DNA from: a virus
Virus record (IMG/VR): IMGVR_UViG_3300049846_000568
Span: 81,809 to 145,808 of that record
Length of the DNA: 64,000 bases
Direction: 5' to 3' (one strand)
Below are positions 53,443 to 62,669 of the stretch, piece by piece (positions within the stretch are counted from its first letter, which is position 1; each line of letters starts with the position of its first letter). The notes below the pieces were generated by a model. That model was not told the DNA's origin, made no database searches, and saw only the letters and a program-made list of their open reading frames with translations. The position numbers and the translations under genes are program-made.

Positions 53443-55091
53443 TAAACATCGTCCTCTCTATAGTCTTCCCCAATCAATTCTACCATCTCGGTAATCCAAT
53501 CGTCATCTGAACGACGAATATCTGGGGATGTTCTTGCGCCGTGCTGATTTGCTGGACGCACCACATTACCTGAAGCCTTACGTAGATTCTTCAGGTTTGG
53601 TCTACCACCCGTTGATGGCTGTTGTGCCGGGGCCGGTGTTGTATCAACTGTCTTTGGCGGCTTCTGGCCACCCGTTGCCGTCTTCTCGCCCGGAACGATC
53701 TGGTTTGGCTGCATGCGTACCTGCATGGCCATCATCGTGTCGTGCTCTGGAAGCTGAGGTGCACGACCAATTGCCTGACGACCCTCGCCAATTGTCTCAA
53801 GGTTGGAAGTAACCTTCTGTAGGGTGTGGTTTTCCTTCTTGACCTGAGTGTCGACATCGATCTCGTTGAACTTCATAATGCATCGATCTGAGACCCCACT
53901 AAGCTTAGGGTTGGCCATGGGATCGAAGCCGCCCTCACGGAGCAGCTCATCAAAGATGAACATACGTACACAATCAGCGAAATAGCGCTGATACTCCTTG
54001 ATCCTGTCGTAAAGGGCAGTATCAAGACGATCGGTCATGTCGCGGTTTGCGCCAGCGAAATCAACCATACCAAGATGATGAGGGAATACCCCAAGACCAA
54101 CAGCAGTACGAGTCTTGATGTGGTTCAAGAAACCGCTGATCTCTAGGACCTTGCCCTCAGAGCCGATGATCTCGACATTGTGACGGAAAGGCAGCACGAG
54201 ACCGCCCTCTGTTCTCAGAGACTCAAGCTCAAGAACCGCTTCATCAATCTCATCTGGCTCAGCAGGATGCTCCTCGGTACCGATGGTGTACTTGTAAAGT
54301 GGGAACAGTTCCCTGTGGATTAAGTTAAGATAATCTTCCTCGACCTGACGGAGTGCAATAAGGTCATCAAGAGCCGCTGTCATGAATGGTGTACCGAAGG
54401 CTCTACCAGGCTTACGATCCCTATACATGTGAATAATCTCGCTTGCATTCCAAGTAGGATCTACAACAGAGGTGTTACCAGTGTTGGCCTGCAAGAAACC
54501 GAGGTTAGAAGAAATTCGCTGACGGTACCACCTTGGACGGTTGTACTTGTCGCGCAGAATCTGTACGCTCTCGGTTGGGATCAAGTAATAGCCGATGATT
54601 GGACCCTTTGGTTGATCCGATTCGACATCACCAGGAAAGGTCTCGGCAATCTGGTCAGCACGGGACTTGACGACAAAGGCGTTGTGATAGCGGAAGAGCT
54701 GATCTGCCGTATCAATTAGGAAGTCTTGGAATGGGCGACCCATTGCAACTTCCATATAGTCAATACGCTGATATAGGTAATCTACAGCTTCCTGATTCTC
54801 GCCAACAATCGTCCAGCCTTCCTTCCAGAAAAGCTCACGATACTTAGCAAAAGCATTCTTGGCATAGGAGTCTGTGTCGATGGCCTGAGTAATGCGGTCA
54901 AAGTCGTAAGGAGGATCTTCAAAGTTGGCCCTCTTGCTTAGGTCTGTAGGAAGACCTTCATAGCCGAGCGCGATAGCCCTAATCTTAAAGGCCTTAGTTA
55001 AAGCCTTCTTGTCCTGAGTATCGAGGACTTGAGCCTTCTTCTCGACAATTGGTTGTTCTTTGAATGAAGGGAAGTAATCGCGAATGCCCAT
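53442..55091 (-). CDS. Portal protein
   Basis: A 549-aa portal protein, of normal family length. Diagnostic segments are DRITQAIDTDSYAKNAFAKY, RELFWKEGWTIVGEN, GYYLIPTESVQILRDKYNRP, ASEIIHMYRDRKPGRAFGTP, VEEDYLNLIHRELFPLYKYT, SGFLNHIKTRTAVGLGVFPH and DRIKEYQRYFADCVRMFIFD, the typical wing, stem and clip order. The C-terminal 100 residues are Pro/Gly-rich and disordered. Portals form the 12-subunit ring for DNA entry. The ribosome site AAAGG lies in AAAGGTATATAAATG, the same leader as the 54-aa gene upstream. The terminase is not in this window. Confidence 0.92.
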   Translation of the reverse strand: MGIRDYFPSFKEQPIVEKKAQVLDTQDKKALTKAFKIRAIALGYEGLPTDLSKRANFEDPPYDFDRITQAIDTDSYAKNAFAKYRELFWKEGWTIVGENQEAVDYLYQRIDYMEVAMGRPFQDFLIDTADQLFRYHNAFVVKSRADQIAETFPGDVESDQPKGPIIGYYLIPTESVQILRDKYNRPRWYRQRISSNLGFLQANTGNTSVVDPTWNASEIIHMYRDRKPGRAFGTPFMTAALDDLIALRQVEEDYLNLIHRELFPLYKYTIGTEEHPAEPDEIDEAVLELESLRTEGGLVLPFRHNVEIIGSEGKVLEISGFLNHIKTRTAVGLGVFPHHLGMVDFAGANRDMTDRLDTALYDRIKEYQRYFADCVRMFIFDELLREGGFDPMANPKLSGVSDRCIMKFNEIDVDTQVKKENHTLQKVTSNLETIGEGRQAIGRAPQLPEHDTMMAMQVRMQPNQIVPGEKTATGGQKPPKTVDTTPAPAQQPSTGGRPNLKNLRKASGNVVRPANQHGARTSPDIRRSDDDWITEMVELIGEDYREDDV

Positions 55092-55167
55092 TTATATACC
55101 TTTGCCTCGACCTATATAAATCTAGAACCGTTCCTCTAGAAGATAGTAACCTAGATGCCTATATAAA
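55092..55167 (-). promoter_or_regulatory. Portal upstream region with repeated TTTATATAGG
   Basis: On the minus strand this 76-base gap holds TTTATATAGG twice (55158-55167 and 55111-55120), GGTTACTAT (55143-55151) and paired TCTAGA sites. It looks like a promoter or operator for the head operon. No standard -35/-10 pair is clear. Confidence 0.4.
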
Positions 55168-55368
55168 CTAGGAATTCGCTTCAGGAGGAGTGTTAATCTC
55201 ATCCAATAGATCTAAAGCGCCTGGGTCTGCGATCCTTCTAAGCTCGCCATTTAGCTTGCTGAGCCTTTCAACCTCTGTGGCTAAAACAGCATTCTCAAAC
55301 ACTAAAGCCCCAATTCTCGCCTGTAGCTCGGGGATCACGTCTGACAAGCTCACATTAAGATTCGACAT
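55168..55368 (-). CDS. Small coiled-coil protein before portal
   Basis: A 66-aa protein with a leucine-zipper-like helix (ALVFENAVLATEVERLSKLN) and an acidic C-terminus. It overlaps the 54-aa gene upstream by 14 bases. Unknown function; possibly a small assembly or regulatory factor. Confidence 0.65.
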   Translation of the reverse strand: MSNLNVSLSDVIPELQARIGALVFENAVLATEVERLSKLNGELRRIADPGALDLLDEINTPPEANS

Positions 55369-55519
55369 TTACTGTACCCTCAATCAGAACATTTCTGATT
55401 GCCATCTGCTTAATTGCCTCTGCCCAAAAAACGATCTCTGGTAGTGACATCTCAGTCTCGTACTTTACCTCGTTATCGGTGATGTAGATATGAATCTCGC
55501 CAATTGAACTTTCACTCAT
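55355..55519 (-). CDS. 54-aa small protein, unknown
   Basis: A hand-translated small gene: ATG at 55519 preceded by AAAGGTATATAA, stop TAA at 55355-55357. The product begins MSESSIGEIHIYITDNEV, continues through MSLPEIVFWAEAIKQMAIRN and ends VNVES. The ribosome leader is the same as that of the portal gene, which supports translation. It overlaps the next gene by 14 bases. No family recognised. Confidence 0.65.
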   Translation of the reverse strand: MSESSIGEIHIYITDNEVKYETEMSLPEIVFWAEAIKQMAIRNVLIEGTVNVES

Positions 55520-55551
55520 TTATATACCTTTTCGTTAATCCATTTACAGTA

Positions 55552-55579
55552 CACAAAAACCTAAGGCGCCAAAGACGCC
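55552..55579 (-). terminator. Terminator after fibre A cassette
   Basis: On the minus strand a GGCGTC/GGCGCC stem (55574-55579 with 55565-55570, 3-base loop, one G-T pair) is followed by TTAGGTTTTTG. It ends the fibre A/glycosyltransferase/methyltransferase unit before the head operon. Copy B has no such hairpin. Confidence 0.68.
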
Positions 55580-55583
55580 ATAC

Positions 55584-56168
55584 TTATGCCCTCTTGGTAA
55601 GGGTGACAAAGATATCGCTAATGACGTTGGTATAGTGCTTTGCCGCAAAGTTGCGCGATTCCTCGCTACGAGAAGCCCACAACTGGTCGAAAGCATAACC
55701 GTACACAAAATCATAGTCGGAGTCGATCTTATAGTGGTCAAGGCCATTCGTTGCGCGCCATTCCTTGTTGTAGTAAAGGAACGTAGCCTCCGATATAGCC
55801 CTTCTGTGGGTTGGGTCCTGCCATGCTCTAATTGAGTTGTAGTATGGCGCAACAACCAGTAACTTGCCGCCAGGCTTCAAAATACGGAAGCACTCATCCA
55901 TAAAGCATGAGAGACCATCTTTGCCGGGAGTATCCGACTCATGAGGAATGTGTTCGATGTAGTGAGAAGTCTCAAGCTCATCAACCGACTCATCCTCAAA
56001 TGGCCACGGATAAACATTAAGGTCGTGAACAACGTCTACGCCCTCAATATCGGCAATGTCTACGCCAATGTATCCTTCCGGCTTTCTCTGACCACAAGCC
56101 AACGAAACCTTAACTGGCTGCTCTTCTACAGCCTCTTCATTACCAGACGATGTCGTTGTCTGCGTCAT
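55584..56168 (-). CDS. SAM-dependent methyltransferase of fibre cassette A
   Basis: A 194-aa class I methyltransferase, closely related to the 184-aa copy at 41718-42272. Motif I is VSLACGQRKPEGYIGVDIAD, followed by VVHDLNVYPWPFEDESVDEL and RILKPGGKLLVVAPYY. It has an extra stretch of about 10 residues after the EHIP segment (ESDTPGKDGLSC) that copy B lacks. It overlaps the glycosyltransferase end by 29 bases, as in copy B. Probable methylation of a transferred sugar, by inference from its partner. Confidence 0.85.
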   Translation of the reverse strand: MTQTTTSSGNEEAVEEQPVKVSLACGQRKPEGYIGVDIADIEGVDVVHDLNVYPWPFEDESVDELETSHYIEHIPHESDTPGKDGLSCFMDECFRILKPGGKLLVVAPYYNSIRAWQDPTHRRAISEATFLYYNKEWRATNGLDHYKIDSDYDFVYGYAFDQLWASRSEESRNFAAKHYTNVISDIFVTLTKRA

Positions 56169-56859
56169 AATGACCCACCTTTACTCTCGTATCACATGCA
56201 AACCTATAACCAAACTTAGCTGCGTTCTCAAAGAAATAAAGATCCTGAGTATACGCTCGCGTACCCACACCAGGCTGATAAGACTGCTCGGTCCTAAACC
56301 ACGGTCGAGGAATTCGCTCATCCTTAAACATATCAACCTTAAACAACGTAAAGCCCATTCCCAGGCCATTACACTCTTGAACCGTATCGGGCTGAGGAAG
56401 CTGGGGCATGAAGTTCTTGGGCATCGCTTTTGGATCGCCGTAAATCATAGGCTGCCCCTCTTCGCCCTTAGTCCAGTAAATGCCACCAACGGCGTCGAAC
56501 TGATCCATATTCTCATATAACCTTAGAAGGCCATCCGGTGGAGGCATGTTATCCTCTTCCAGGGTGAGGATATATTTCCAGTCTGAAAGACCAGGCGTGT
56601 TGATGATCTGCTCAATAGCACTAGAGTAAGCTGCGCCCACTTCCATACCAATCATGAATATACGCGTGAAGCGGTTATTCATGGGTGTCATTAAGGCCAT
56701 CCAAGACTGGACAACCTTAGCGTGAATGTGGCCCCGGGTCGGGACAAGGCAAATAGTGGAAAGATCCCTATATGCTTGACCCCTCTCCAGGCGCTCTAAT
56801 GAAGCCGGATCTGTATTATGCCTGCCTTCCAGATTCTCTACTACAATCTGAGGTTTCAT
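56140..56859 (-). CDS. GT-A-type glycosyltransferase of fibre cassette A
   Basis: A 239-aa glycosyltransferase with the same motifs as copy B: STICLVPTRGHIHAKVVQSW, YILTLEEDNMPPPDG, ECNGLGMGFTLFK, AYTQDLYFFENAAKFGYRF. A longer frame reaches 56916, but I place the start at 56859 (MKPQIVVEN), because copy B has an in-frame stop just upstream of the matching Met and the upstream bases match a conserved leader. It directly follows fibre A. The product of the pair presumably modifies the fibre. Confidence 0.86.
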   Translation of the reverse strand: MKPQIVVENLEGRHNTDPASLERLERGQAYRDLSTICLVPTRGHIHAKVVQSWMALMTPMNNRFTRIFMIGMEVGAAYSSAIEQIINTPGLSDWKYILTLEEDNMPPPDGLLRLYENMDQFDAVGGIYWTKGEEGQPMIYGDPKAMPKNFMPQLPQPDTVQECNGLGMGFTLFKVDMFKDERIPRPWFRTEQSYQPGVGTRAYTQDLYFFENAAKFGYRFACDTRVKVGHYDADNDIVW

Positions 56860-56938
56860 ATACAATTTCCCATTAGACAATATGACGTCTACATTATAGC
56901 ATCGAAAACAAATCAAATGCTATACAGCATGGAAGAAA
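56860..56938 (-). promoter_or_regulatory. Conserved leader of glycosyltransferase copy A
   Basis: Counterpart of 42964-43005: TATAAT (56893-56898), GTAGACG, a small hairpin keeping four pairs plus one G-T wobble, then TAATGGGAAA before ATG. The part next to the fibre stop is unique to this copy. Confidence 0.42.
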
Positions 56939-59900
56939 TTAGGACACGCTTGATCGCATGAAGTTCCAATACGGTATCACATTCGAAGCGTATGAACGGA
57001 CGTCGGTGAACGCTATAGTGGCCGGCTGTGATGCCGACTGCACCGAGAACACGCCAAGGCCAGGCATGTACTGCGAGCCAGTCGAGGAGGCCGTCTGGCC
57101 AAACTGGCGAGCAGAATAGGATGATGCCCCATAATGGCCCGCCTGAGTCAGCGCAGGAAGCGGGGAGGGAAGCGTCGAACCAGCCGTAGTGTGAGCGCTG
57201 ATCCAGCCATGAACAATCCAGTAATTGCCAGCCGACAATGAAGTATTCATATTGAACGGCATAAGAACCGAGCCAGTCAGAATATTGTATACGGACGCCA
57301 ACGCCGACGTGTAGAATGATGTGCCAACAGATGAACCCGCTGATGATGTAGCGTGTGTAGCCTGGATTGTCGCGATTGTGCTATTGCCCGAGATATCAAT
57401 CTGCGACGGGTAGCGCACATCTACCTGACGCGATGCGGTGACTTGCGTAGCGTTACTTAAGCTGACACCAACTGAATGTGAAATGGAAACGGGGAATAAG
57501 AATGTCGAGACTGACTCTAGACGGGTATTGTTTGTACCTGCACCTCGGCTGTAAACGCCAAACCAACGCGAGAGAACATACGATTGTGAAGCACCACCGG
57601 TCGTGTTTGTCGCGAAAATTGTACCAGTAGACGCCTGAAGAATGTTCTGGGATGTACCGCCGAGCATGTGAATCACATTGAAGCGGCCCGAAAGCAGCTG
57701 GGAGGGGATATAAGTTGGCTGAACATACCACGACGAGATGCCAGGGGCAAATGAGGTAGAGCCCGACTGCATAACTGGCAGTGGTTCGAAGAAGTCTAAT
57801 ACCCCACCAGCATTGATCGACACTGCCTGACCGTTGGCCTGTGAGAGCGTGACATTACTGCCACCCGCCAGAGTCCATGTTGCGCTCGTCAATGAAGCGG
57901 TCGTACCCGCAGTATTGCCCCCAATGACGACACCATCGACAGGGACCGAAAAATTGACCTTATTGTTGGTCATATCGACAGAAATGCCGCCCTGAGCATT
58001 AAAGGTCAGGGAGCGTGCGTCAACGGTGCCACTACTCGTCCCCGATGTATTGCCTGAGCCGTACAGGCCAATAGACTGGTTAGTCTGCGCTGCATTAAGC
58101 GCCGTGGAAGCATTGAGGATAAGCGAACCATTAGACCAGCCCACAGACACACCACCGCCAGAGCCAACGATAGTAAGCGACCTTGCGTCATACGTACTGC
58201 TGCTGGACTGGCCGACCGTCTGTGATGAGGCGTAAATGCCAAGAGATTGATTGGTCTGGGATGCGGCTGAAATGGTAACCGTCGCTTGGCGAGCGGCGAT
58301 GCCTGTTCCGACTGACTGGCTCAGCGTGACGTTGTTCCCACCTGCCAGAACGAAACGAGCATTAAGCACATCGGGGTAGACCGTTCCTGTCGTACCTGAG
58401 GTATTGCCAAGATTGGACACGCCGAGTTCTGCAAAGAACGGCTGTAGAATAGCGGTGAAGCCATCCGTAGCTGTAGCCTGGCTCCACTTCGCACCATTAC
58501 TAGCTTGCAGCACTAGGGGCACCCCGGACGATGTGCCCGTGTTGCCAGCCGTATTACCAACATTGCTCACACCAGCAGAGGGGATCAGGCCCTGCGTTTG
58601 TACAGACTGGGCCGCTCCACTCAATGACATGCCGTTGGAGGCGATCGTGCCTGTGATATTTGTTCCAGCAATGGTGGCGCTGGCTTGTACAAATCGCGTA
58701 CCAGCATCAGACGCCATTGCAGTTGTGATAGCGTTTGGCACGGATAGACGGATAGTACCACCACTCATGTCCGCTGTGATGGATCCGGCAGCTGAGACAG
58801 ACAAAGACCTGGCATCGACTGTGGCTGTTGAAGTACCGGAAGTATTACCTAACCCATAAAGACCAATAGACTGATTTGTCTGGGCTGGGACAGAGACTGA
58901 GATGCCATTAGATGCGATAGTACCATTAGCGTTGGTCCCCGCAAAAGCCGCAGTTGCAGCCACAAAATCGGACCCCCTGTTCGACGCCATTGCCGTCGTG
59001 ATGGCATTGGGGGCGCTAAAGTGGATCTTACCATCGTTACTCATATTAACCGTAAGAGAGCCAGCCACATCAAACGATAGAGACCTAGCGTCGGCTGTAC
59101 CACTTGAGGTTCCTGCGGTATTACCTGAACCATAAAGGCCTACCGTCTGAGCCGACTGCGCCGCAACGGAGACAGATATATTGTTGGAGGCGATAGTACC
59201 CGAAGCATTTGTCCCGTTGAAATTGGCATTAGCCTGAACGAAATCGGTGCCGCGATTTGAAGCCATAGCAGTTGTTATGGCGTTAGGCGCGGAGAGGTTA
59301 ATCATGCCGTTTGTCATATCGGCAGTGATCGATCCGGCAACATTAATTGTCAAAGAACGAGCATCAACAGTTCCGGTGCTTGTTCCTGATGTATTGCCAG
59401 AAGCGTAAAGTCCAATTGTCTGATTCGATTGAGCGCCAGCACCGCCAGAGATGATGATTTCTCCACCCGAGTTGCCGACGGAAATTCCACCAGCACCGCG
59501 GAAAGTCAGCGACCTTGCGTCATAGGTAGAAGATGAACTCTGTCCCGTCGTCTGAGAAGAACCATAGATCCCGATTGACTGATTCGTCTGGGCAGCAACA
59601 GATACCGAGATATTGTTTGAAGCGATTGTTCCAGAGGCATTTGTGCCGTTGAAGTTTGCGTTTGCCTGGACGAAATCGGTGCCGCGGTTTGATGCCATGG
59701 CCGTTGTTAATGCGTTTGGGGCAGAAAGATTGATCTTGCCATTGGTCATATCGACGGTAAGGCTGCCCTGGGCTTGGATAGTGAACGACCGAGCATCAAG
59801 CGTCCCGGTTGAAGTGCCAGATGTATTGCCCGACCCGTAGATCCCGATAGTTTGATTGGTTTGGGCTGGCACAGACACAGAAATACCGTTGGATGCGATT

Positions 59901-61945
59901 GTCCCATTAGCGTTAGTTCCAGCGAAAGCAGCTGTAGCATTAACGAAGTCCGAGCCCCTATTAGAGGCCATAGCAGTTGTAATGGCGTTAGGAACGGAGA
60001 GACGAAGAGTGCCGCCACTCATGTCTGCAGTTATGGACCCAGCAGCCGAAACAGAAAGCGAACGAGCGTCAACGGTGGCTGTAGAGGTGCCTGAAGTATT
60101 GCCAAGACCATAAAGGCCAATGGATTGATTGCTCTGATTACTTACGGATACAGATATGCCGTTTGATGCAATGGTGCCGGTTGCATTTGTGCCAGCAAAG
60201 GCAGCAGTTGCATTGACGAAGTCGGAGCCACGGTTAGACGCCATAGCAGTTGTGATAGCGTTGGGGGCTGAGAACCTTACGGTTCCACCGCTCACGTCAA
60301 TACTCAGCGAACCCGCAGCGGAGAAAGAGTGTGACCTAGCATCTACTGTTGCTGTAGATGTTCCGCTTGTGTTGCCGAGACCGTAGAGGCCAAGGGATTG
60401 GTTTGTTTGTGATGCGGCCGAAATCGTAATAGTAGCCTGGCGAGCTGCAATACCCGTACCGATGCTCTGCGACAGGGTAACGTTATTGCCGCCAGCTAGC
60501 ATAAGGCGAGCGTGGAGGACGTCTGCGTAAACTGTACCAGTAGTACCCGATGTATTGCCTAAGTTAGACATACCGAGCTCGTAGTAATACGGCTGCAGAA
60601 TTGCGGTGACATTGGTACCGTCTGTCGCCTGGCTCCATTTAGCGCCGTTGCTCGCTTGAAGAACCAACGGAACGCCCGAGCTAAGACCCGTATTACCCGC
60701 CGTATTACCGACAGTGGAGACGCCAATAGACGGTACAAGGCCTTGAGTCTGAACTGACTGAGCTGCCACAGATACAGAAACGCCATTAGAAGCAATGGTC
60801 CCAGTGGCGTTGGTGCCAGCAAAAGCGGCGGTGGCGTTAACGAAGTCTGACCCTCGATTAGATGCCATAGCTGTCGTAATAGCATTAGGGGCAGAGAGGT
60901 GAATCTTGCCGTCGTTAGACATATTGACAGTAAGCGATCCGGCCACATCAAACGACAGCGACCTAGCATCAGCGGTGCCACTGGATGTGCCAGCGGTGTT
61001 ACCTATGCCGTACAGCCCAACAGTTTGAGCCGACTGCGCCGCGACAGATACGGAAATATTGTTTGATGCGATAGTGCCAGAGGCATTAGTTCCGTTGAAG
61101 TTGGCGCTTGCCTGAACAAAGTCAGAACCGCGATTGGAGGCCATAGCGGTGGTGATTGCATTCGGCACAGAGAGACGAAGTGTGCCGCCGCTCATATCCA
61201 CACTAATAGAACCAGCGGCTGACACAGACAGGGATCTGGCGTCGACGGTTGCCGTAGAGGTACCCGATGTGTTGCCAAGGCCGTAAAGACCGATCGACTG
61301 ATTTGTCTGCGTCGGAACCGTATAGCTAGCAGTTATGACCGATGAGTTCGACATCCCAAAAGACATGCCGTTGCTGTTGGCAAACGATACTGTCGCTGTA
61401 GCATCGGCCGTTTGGCTTCCAGCGGCGAGAATATTGCCACTACCACCGGCCACAGATGGTACTGAAACCAACAGCTCGCCATTTGACATACCAACAGACG
61501 CGATGCCCATACCCCTCACAGTTAAGGATCGAGCGTCCTGTGTAGATGACGACGATTGCCCCACCGTCTGCGAGGATGCATAAATACCTATTGTCTGATT
61601 GGTCTGAGTGCCTCCCCCTGCACTAATCGTAATACTCTGCCCATTTTGGCTCAGCGTAACATTAGACCCACCGGCAAGCACGACAGTCCCACTGGTAACA
61701 GATGCTGTAGCCCCAGAAGTGTTTCCGCTAATAATGACACCCTGGACAATAGAGCCCGTTTGTACGCTTTGTGTTGGGCCGACAATAGACATCGTGGCGG
61801 TTGACCCATTTGTGGAACCACTTAATGTTATGTTGGATCCGGCTTGAATTACAAGATTCTCGAATCCCGTATCGTCACTATTCCGGCGAACCAGCGCAGA
61901 TGCATTGACGGATAAGTTGGATGGTGTATCACCAAATTTAGACAC
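56939..61945 (-). CDS. Repetitive tail fibre A (GTG start)
   Basis: A 1668-aa fibre. The N-terminal 60 residues (KFGDTPSNLSVNASALVRRN) differ from fibre B and probably form another attachment. Eight 91-aa units (GLYGLGNTSGTSTATVDARS ... PNAITTAMASNRGSDFV) plus partial GGNN/TLSQS units form a long shaft. The last about 280 residues (FFEPLPVMQSGSTSFAPGIS ... SNATQVTASRQVDVRYPSQI) form a tip domain shared with fibre B at normal base composition. The start is GTG at 61945, with AGGGAG five bases ahead inside the end of the previous gene; an out-of-frame ATG lies two bases upstream. Glycosyltransferase and methyltransferase genes follow. Confidence 0.9.
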   Translation of the reverse strand: MSKFGDTPSNLSVNASALVRRNSDDTGFENLVIQAGSNITLSGSTNGSTATMSIVGPTQSVQTGSIVQGVIISGNTSGATASVTSGTVVLAGGSNVTLSQNGQSITISAGGGTQTNQTIGIYASSQTVGQSSSSTQDARSLTVRGMGIASVGMSNGELLVSVPSVAGGSGNILAAGSQTADATATVSFANSNGMSFGMSNSSVITASYTVPTQTNQSIGLYGLGNTSGTSTATVDARSLSVSAAGSISVDMSGGTLRLSVPNAITTAMASNRGSDFVQASANFNGTNASGTIASNNISVSVAAQSAQTVGLYGIGNTAGTSSGTADARSLSFDVAGSLTVNMSNDGKIHLSAPNAITTAMASNRGSDFVNATAAFAGTNATGTIASNGVSVSVAAQSVQTQGLVPSIGVSTVGNTAGNTGLSSGVPLVLQASNGAKWSQATDGTNVTAILQPYYYELGMSNLGNTSGTTGTVYADVLHARLMLAGGNNVTLSQSIGTGIAARQATITISAASQTNQSLGLYGLGNTSGTSTATVDARSHSFSAAGSLSIDVSGGTVRFSAPNAITTAMASNRGSDFVNATAAFAGTNATGTIASNGISVSVSNQSNQSIGLYGLGNTSGTSTATVDARSLSVSAAGSITADMSGGTLRLSVPNAITTAMASNRGSDFVNATAAFAGTNANGTIASNGISVSVPAQTNQTIGIYGSGNTSGTSTGTLDARSFTIQAQGSLTVDMTNGKINLSAPNALTTAMASNRGTDFVQANANFNGTNASGTIASNNISVSVAAQTNQSIGIYGSSQTTGQSSSSTYDARSLTFRGAGGISVGNSGGEIIISGGAGAQSNQTIGLYASGNTSGTSTGTVDARSLTINVAGSITADMTNGMINLSAPNAITTAMASNRGTDFVQANANFNGTNASGTIASNNISVSVAAQSAQTVGLYGSGNTAGTSSGTADARSLSFDVAGSLTVNMSNDGKIHFSAPNAITTAMASNRGSDFVAATAAFAGTNANGTIASNGISVSVPAQTNQSIGLYGLGNTSGTSTATVDARSLSVSAAGSITADMSGGTIRLSVPNAITTAMASDAGTRFVQASATIAGTNITGTIASNGMSLSGAAQSVQTQGLIPSAGVSNVGNTAGNTGTSSGVPLVLQASNGAKWSQATATDGFTAILQPFFAELGVSNLGNTSGTTGTVYPDVLNARFVLAGGNNVTLSQSVGTGIAARQATVTISAASQTNQSLGIYASSQTVGQSSSSTYDARSLTIVGSGGGVSVGWSNGSLILNASTALNAAQTNQSIGLYGSGNTSGTSSGTVDARSLTFNAQGGISVDMTNNKVNFSVPVDGVVIGGNTAGTTASLTSATWTLAGGSNVTLSQANGQAVSINAGGVLDFFEPLPVMQSGSTSFAPGISSWYVQPTYIPSQLLSGRFNVIHMLGGTSQNILQASTGTIFATNTTGGASQSYVLSRWFGVYSRGAGTNNTRLESVSTFLFPVSISHSVGVSLSNATQVTASRQVDVRYPSQIDISGNSTIATIQATHATSSAGSSVGTSFYTSALASVYNILTGSVLMPFNMNTSLSAGNYWIVHGWISAHTTAGSTLPSPLPALTQAGHYGASSYSARQFGQTASSTGSQYMPGLGVFSVQSASQPATIAFTDVRSYASNVIPYWNFMRSSVS
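57900..61310 (-). repeat. Eight 91-aa coding repeats and partial units in fibre A
   Basis: Eight units with TTAMAS (the last altered to TTAMASDAG), interrupted by two longer modules with GNTGTSSGVPLVLQASNGAK. Same repeat family as fibre B. Codon choice is scrambled between nearly identical protein units. Confidence 0.83.
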
Positions 61946-61946
61946 A

Positions 61947-62669
61947 TTAACTCCCTAAAATGCCTGCTGTCTTTAAAGCGTCCACTAAGGTGCCGAGAAC
62001 TCTGGAAACTTCTGTCAATGAAGTAGCTTCAGGATCGAATGACTTGTCTGGCGTATAGCCACCAGTAACACTCCATCCAGTACTTGGTAGGTTTAGGCCG
62101 AGATTCGCGAGGGCCGTGGGGGCGGTTGTCGCGCCTGTGCCACCATTGGCGATGGGAAGCGTCCCGGTAATATGTGTTGTCAAGTCTACCTTGCCCCAGC
62201 TTGGCGTAGTTCCAGAAAGCAATACATTACCACTTACGGCGGCTGTTAGCCTGGCCAACGCAGAAGGTGACGAGGCATATAGTATGTCTCCGGTAGAATA
62301 AGTCGTTAAACCCGTACCCCCGTAGCTAATCGCCACTGCGGCACCATTCCAGGTACCTGACGTAATAGTACCGAGAGTTGTAATACTTGTTTGACCGGTA
62401 TAGGTGGGTGAAATCTGAACAGAATCTTCATTGACCTGAATACCAGTCCCCTCACCAACATTGATTTCTGTTTCGTTGGTTAAGAATGTCCCTAGACCAG
62501 CAACGACAGTACTGGTTGTGGTTGATTCTGCCTCGCCGCCAGTCGTGTAGTCGAGGGCTTCAGACCATTCAGATGCAACACCAAATGGGTTAACGGTACG
62601 TACACGAATAATGTACCGCGTATCCGGGTCGAGGTTCTTAAGTGTCTGCTTAACTTCTTGAGAAGACAT
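61947..62669 (-). CDS. FN3 plus GGTG-motif fibre protein
   Basis: A 240-aa protein. Residues 1-50 are the end of a fibronectin-III-like domain (TLKNLDPDTRYIIRVRTVNP, FGVASEWSEALDYTT). Residues about 70-200 hold the fibre-shaft motif seen in many phages: TLGTITSGTWNGAAVAISYG, GTLPIANGGTGATTAPTALA. The C-terminus resembles a small helical bundle (EVSRVLGTLVDALKTAGIL). It starts at a TAATG junction and ends immediately before fibre A, so it probably joins or precedes fibre A in the virion. Confidence 0.82.
   Translation of the reverse strand: MSSQEVKQTLKNLDPDTRYIIRVRTVNPFGVASEWSEALDYTTGGEAESTTTSTVVAGLGTFLTNETEINVGEGTGIQVNEDSVQISPTYTGQTSITTLGTITSGTWNGAAVAISYGGTGLTTYSTGDILYASSPSALARLTAAVSGNVLLSGTTPSWGKVDLTTHITGTLPIANGGTGATTAPTALANLGLNLPSTGWSVTGGYTPDKSFDPEATSLTEVSRVLGTLVDALKTAGILGS

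Noticed and set aside
56860-56916. A longer N-terminus for glycosyltransferase copy A
   Set aside because: Copy B has an in-frame stop directly before the matching Met, and the extra bases fall in the conserved leader with TATAAT.
61946-61947. The ATG two bases upstream of the fibre A GTG start as the true start
   Set aside because: It is out of frame with the fibre and its own frame closes quickly.
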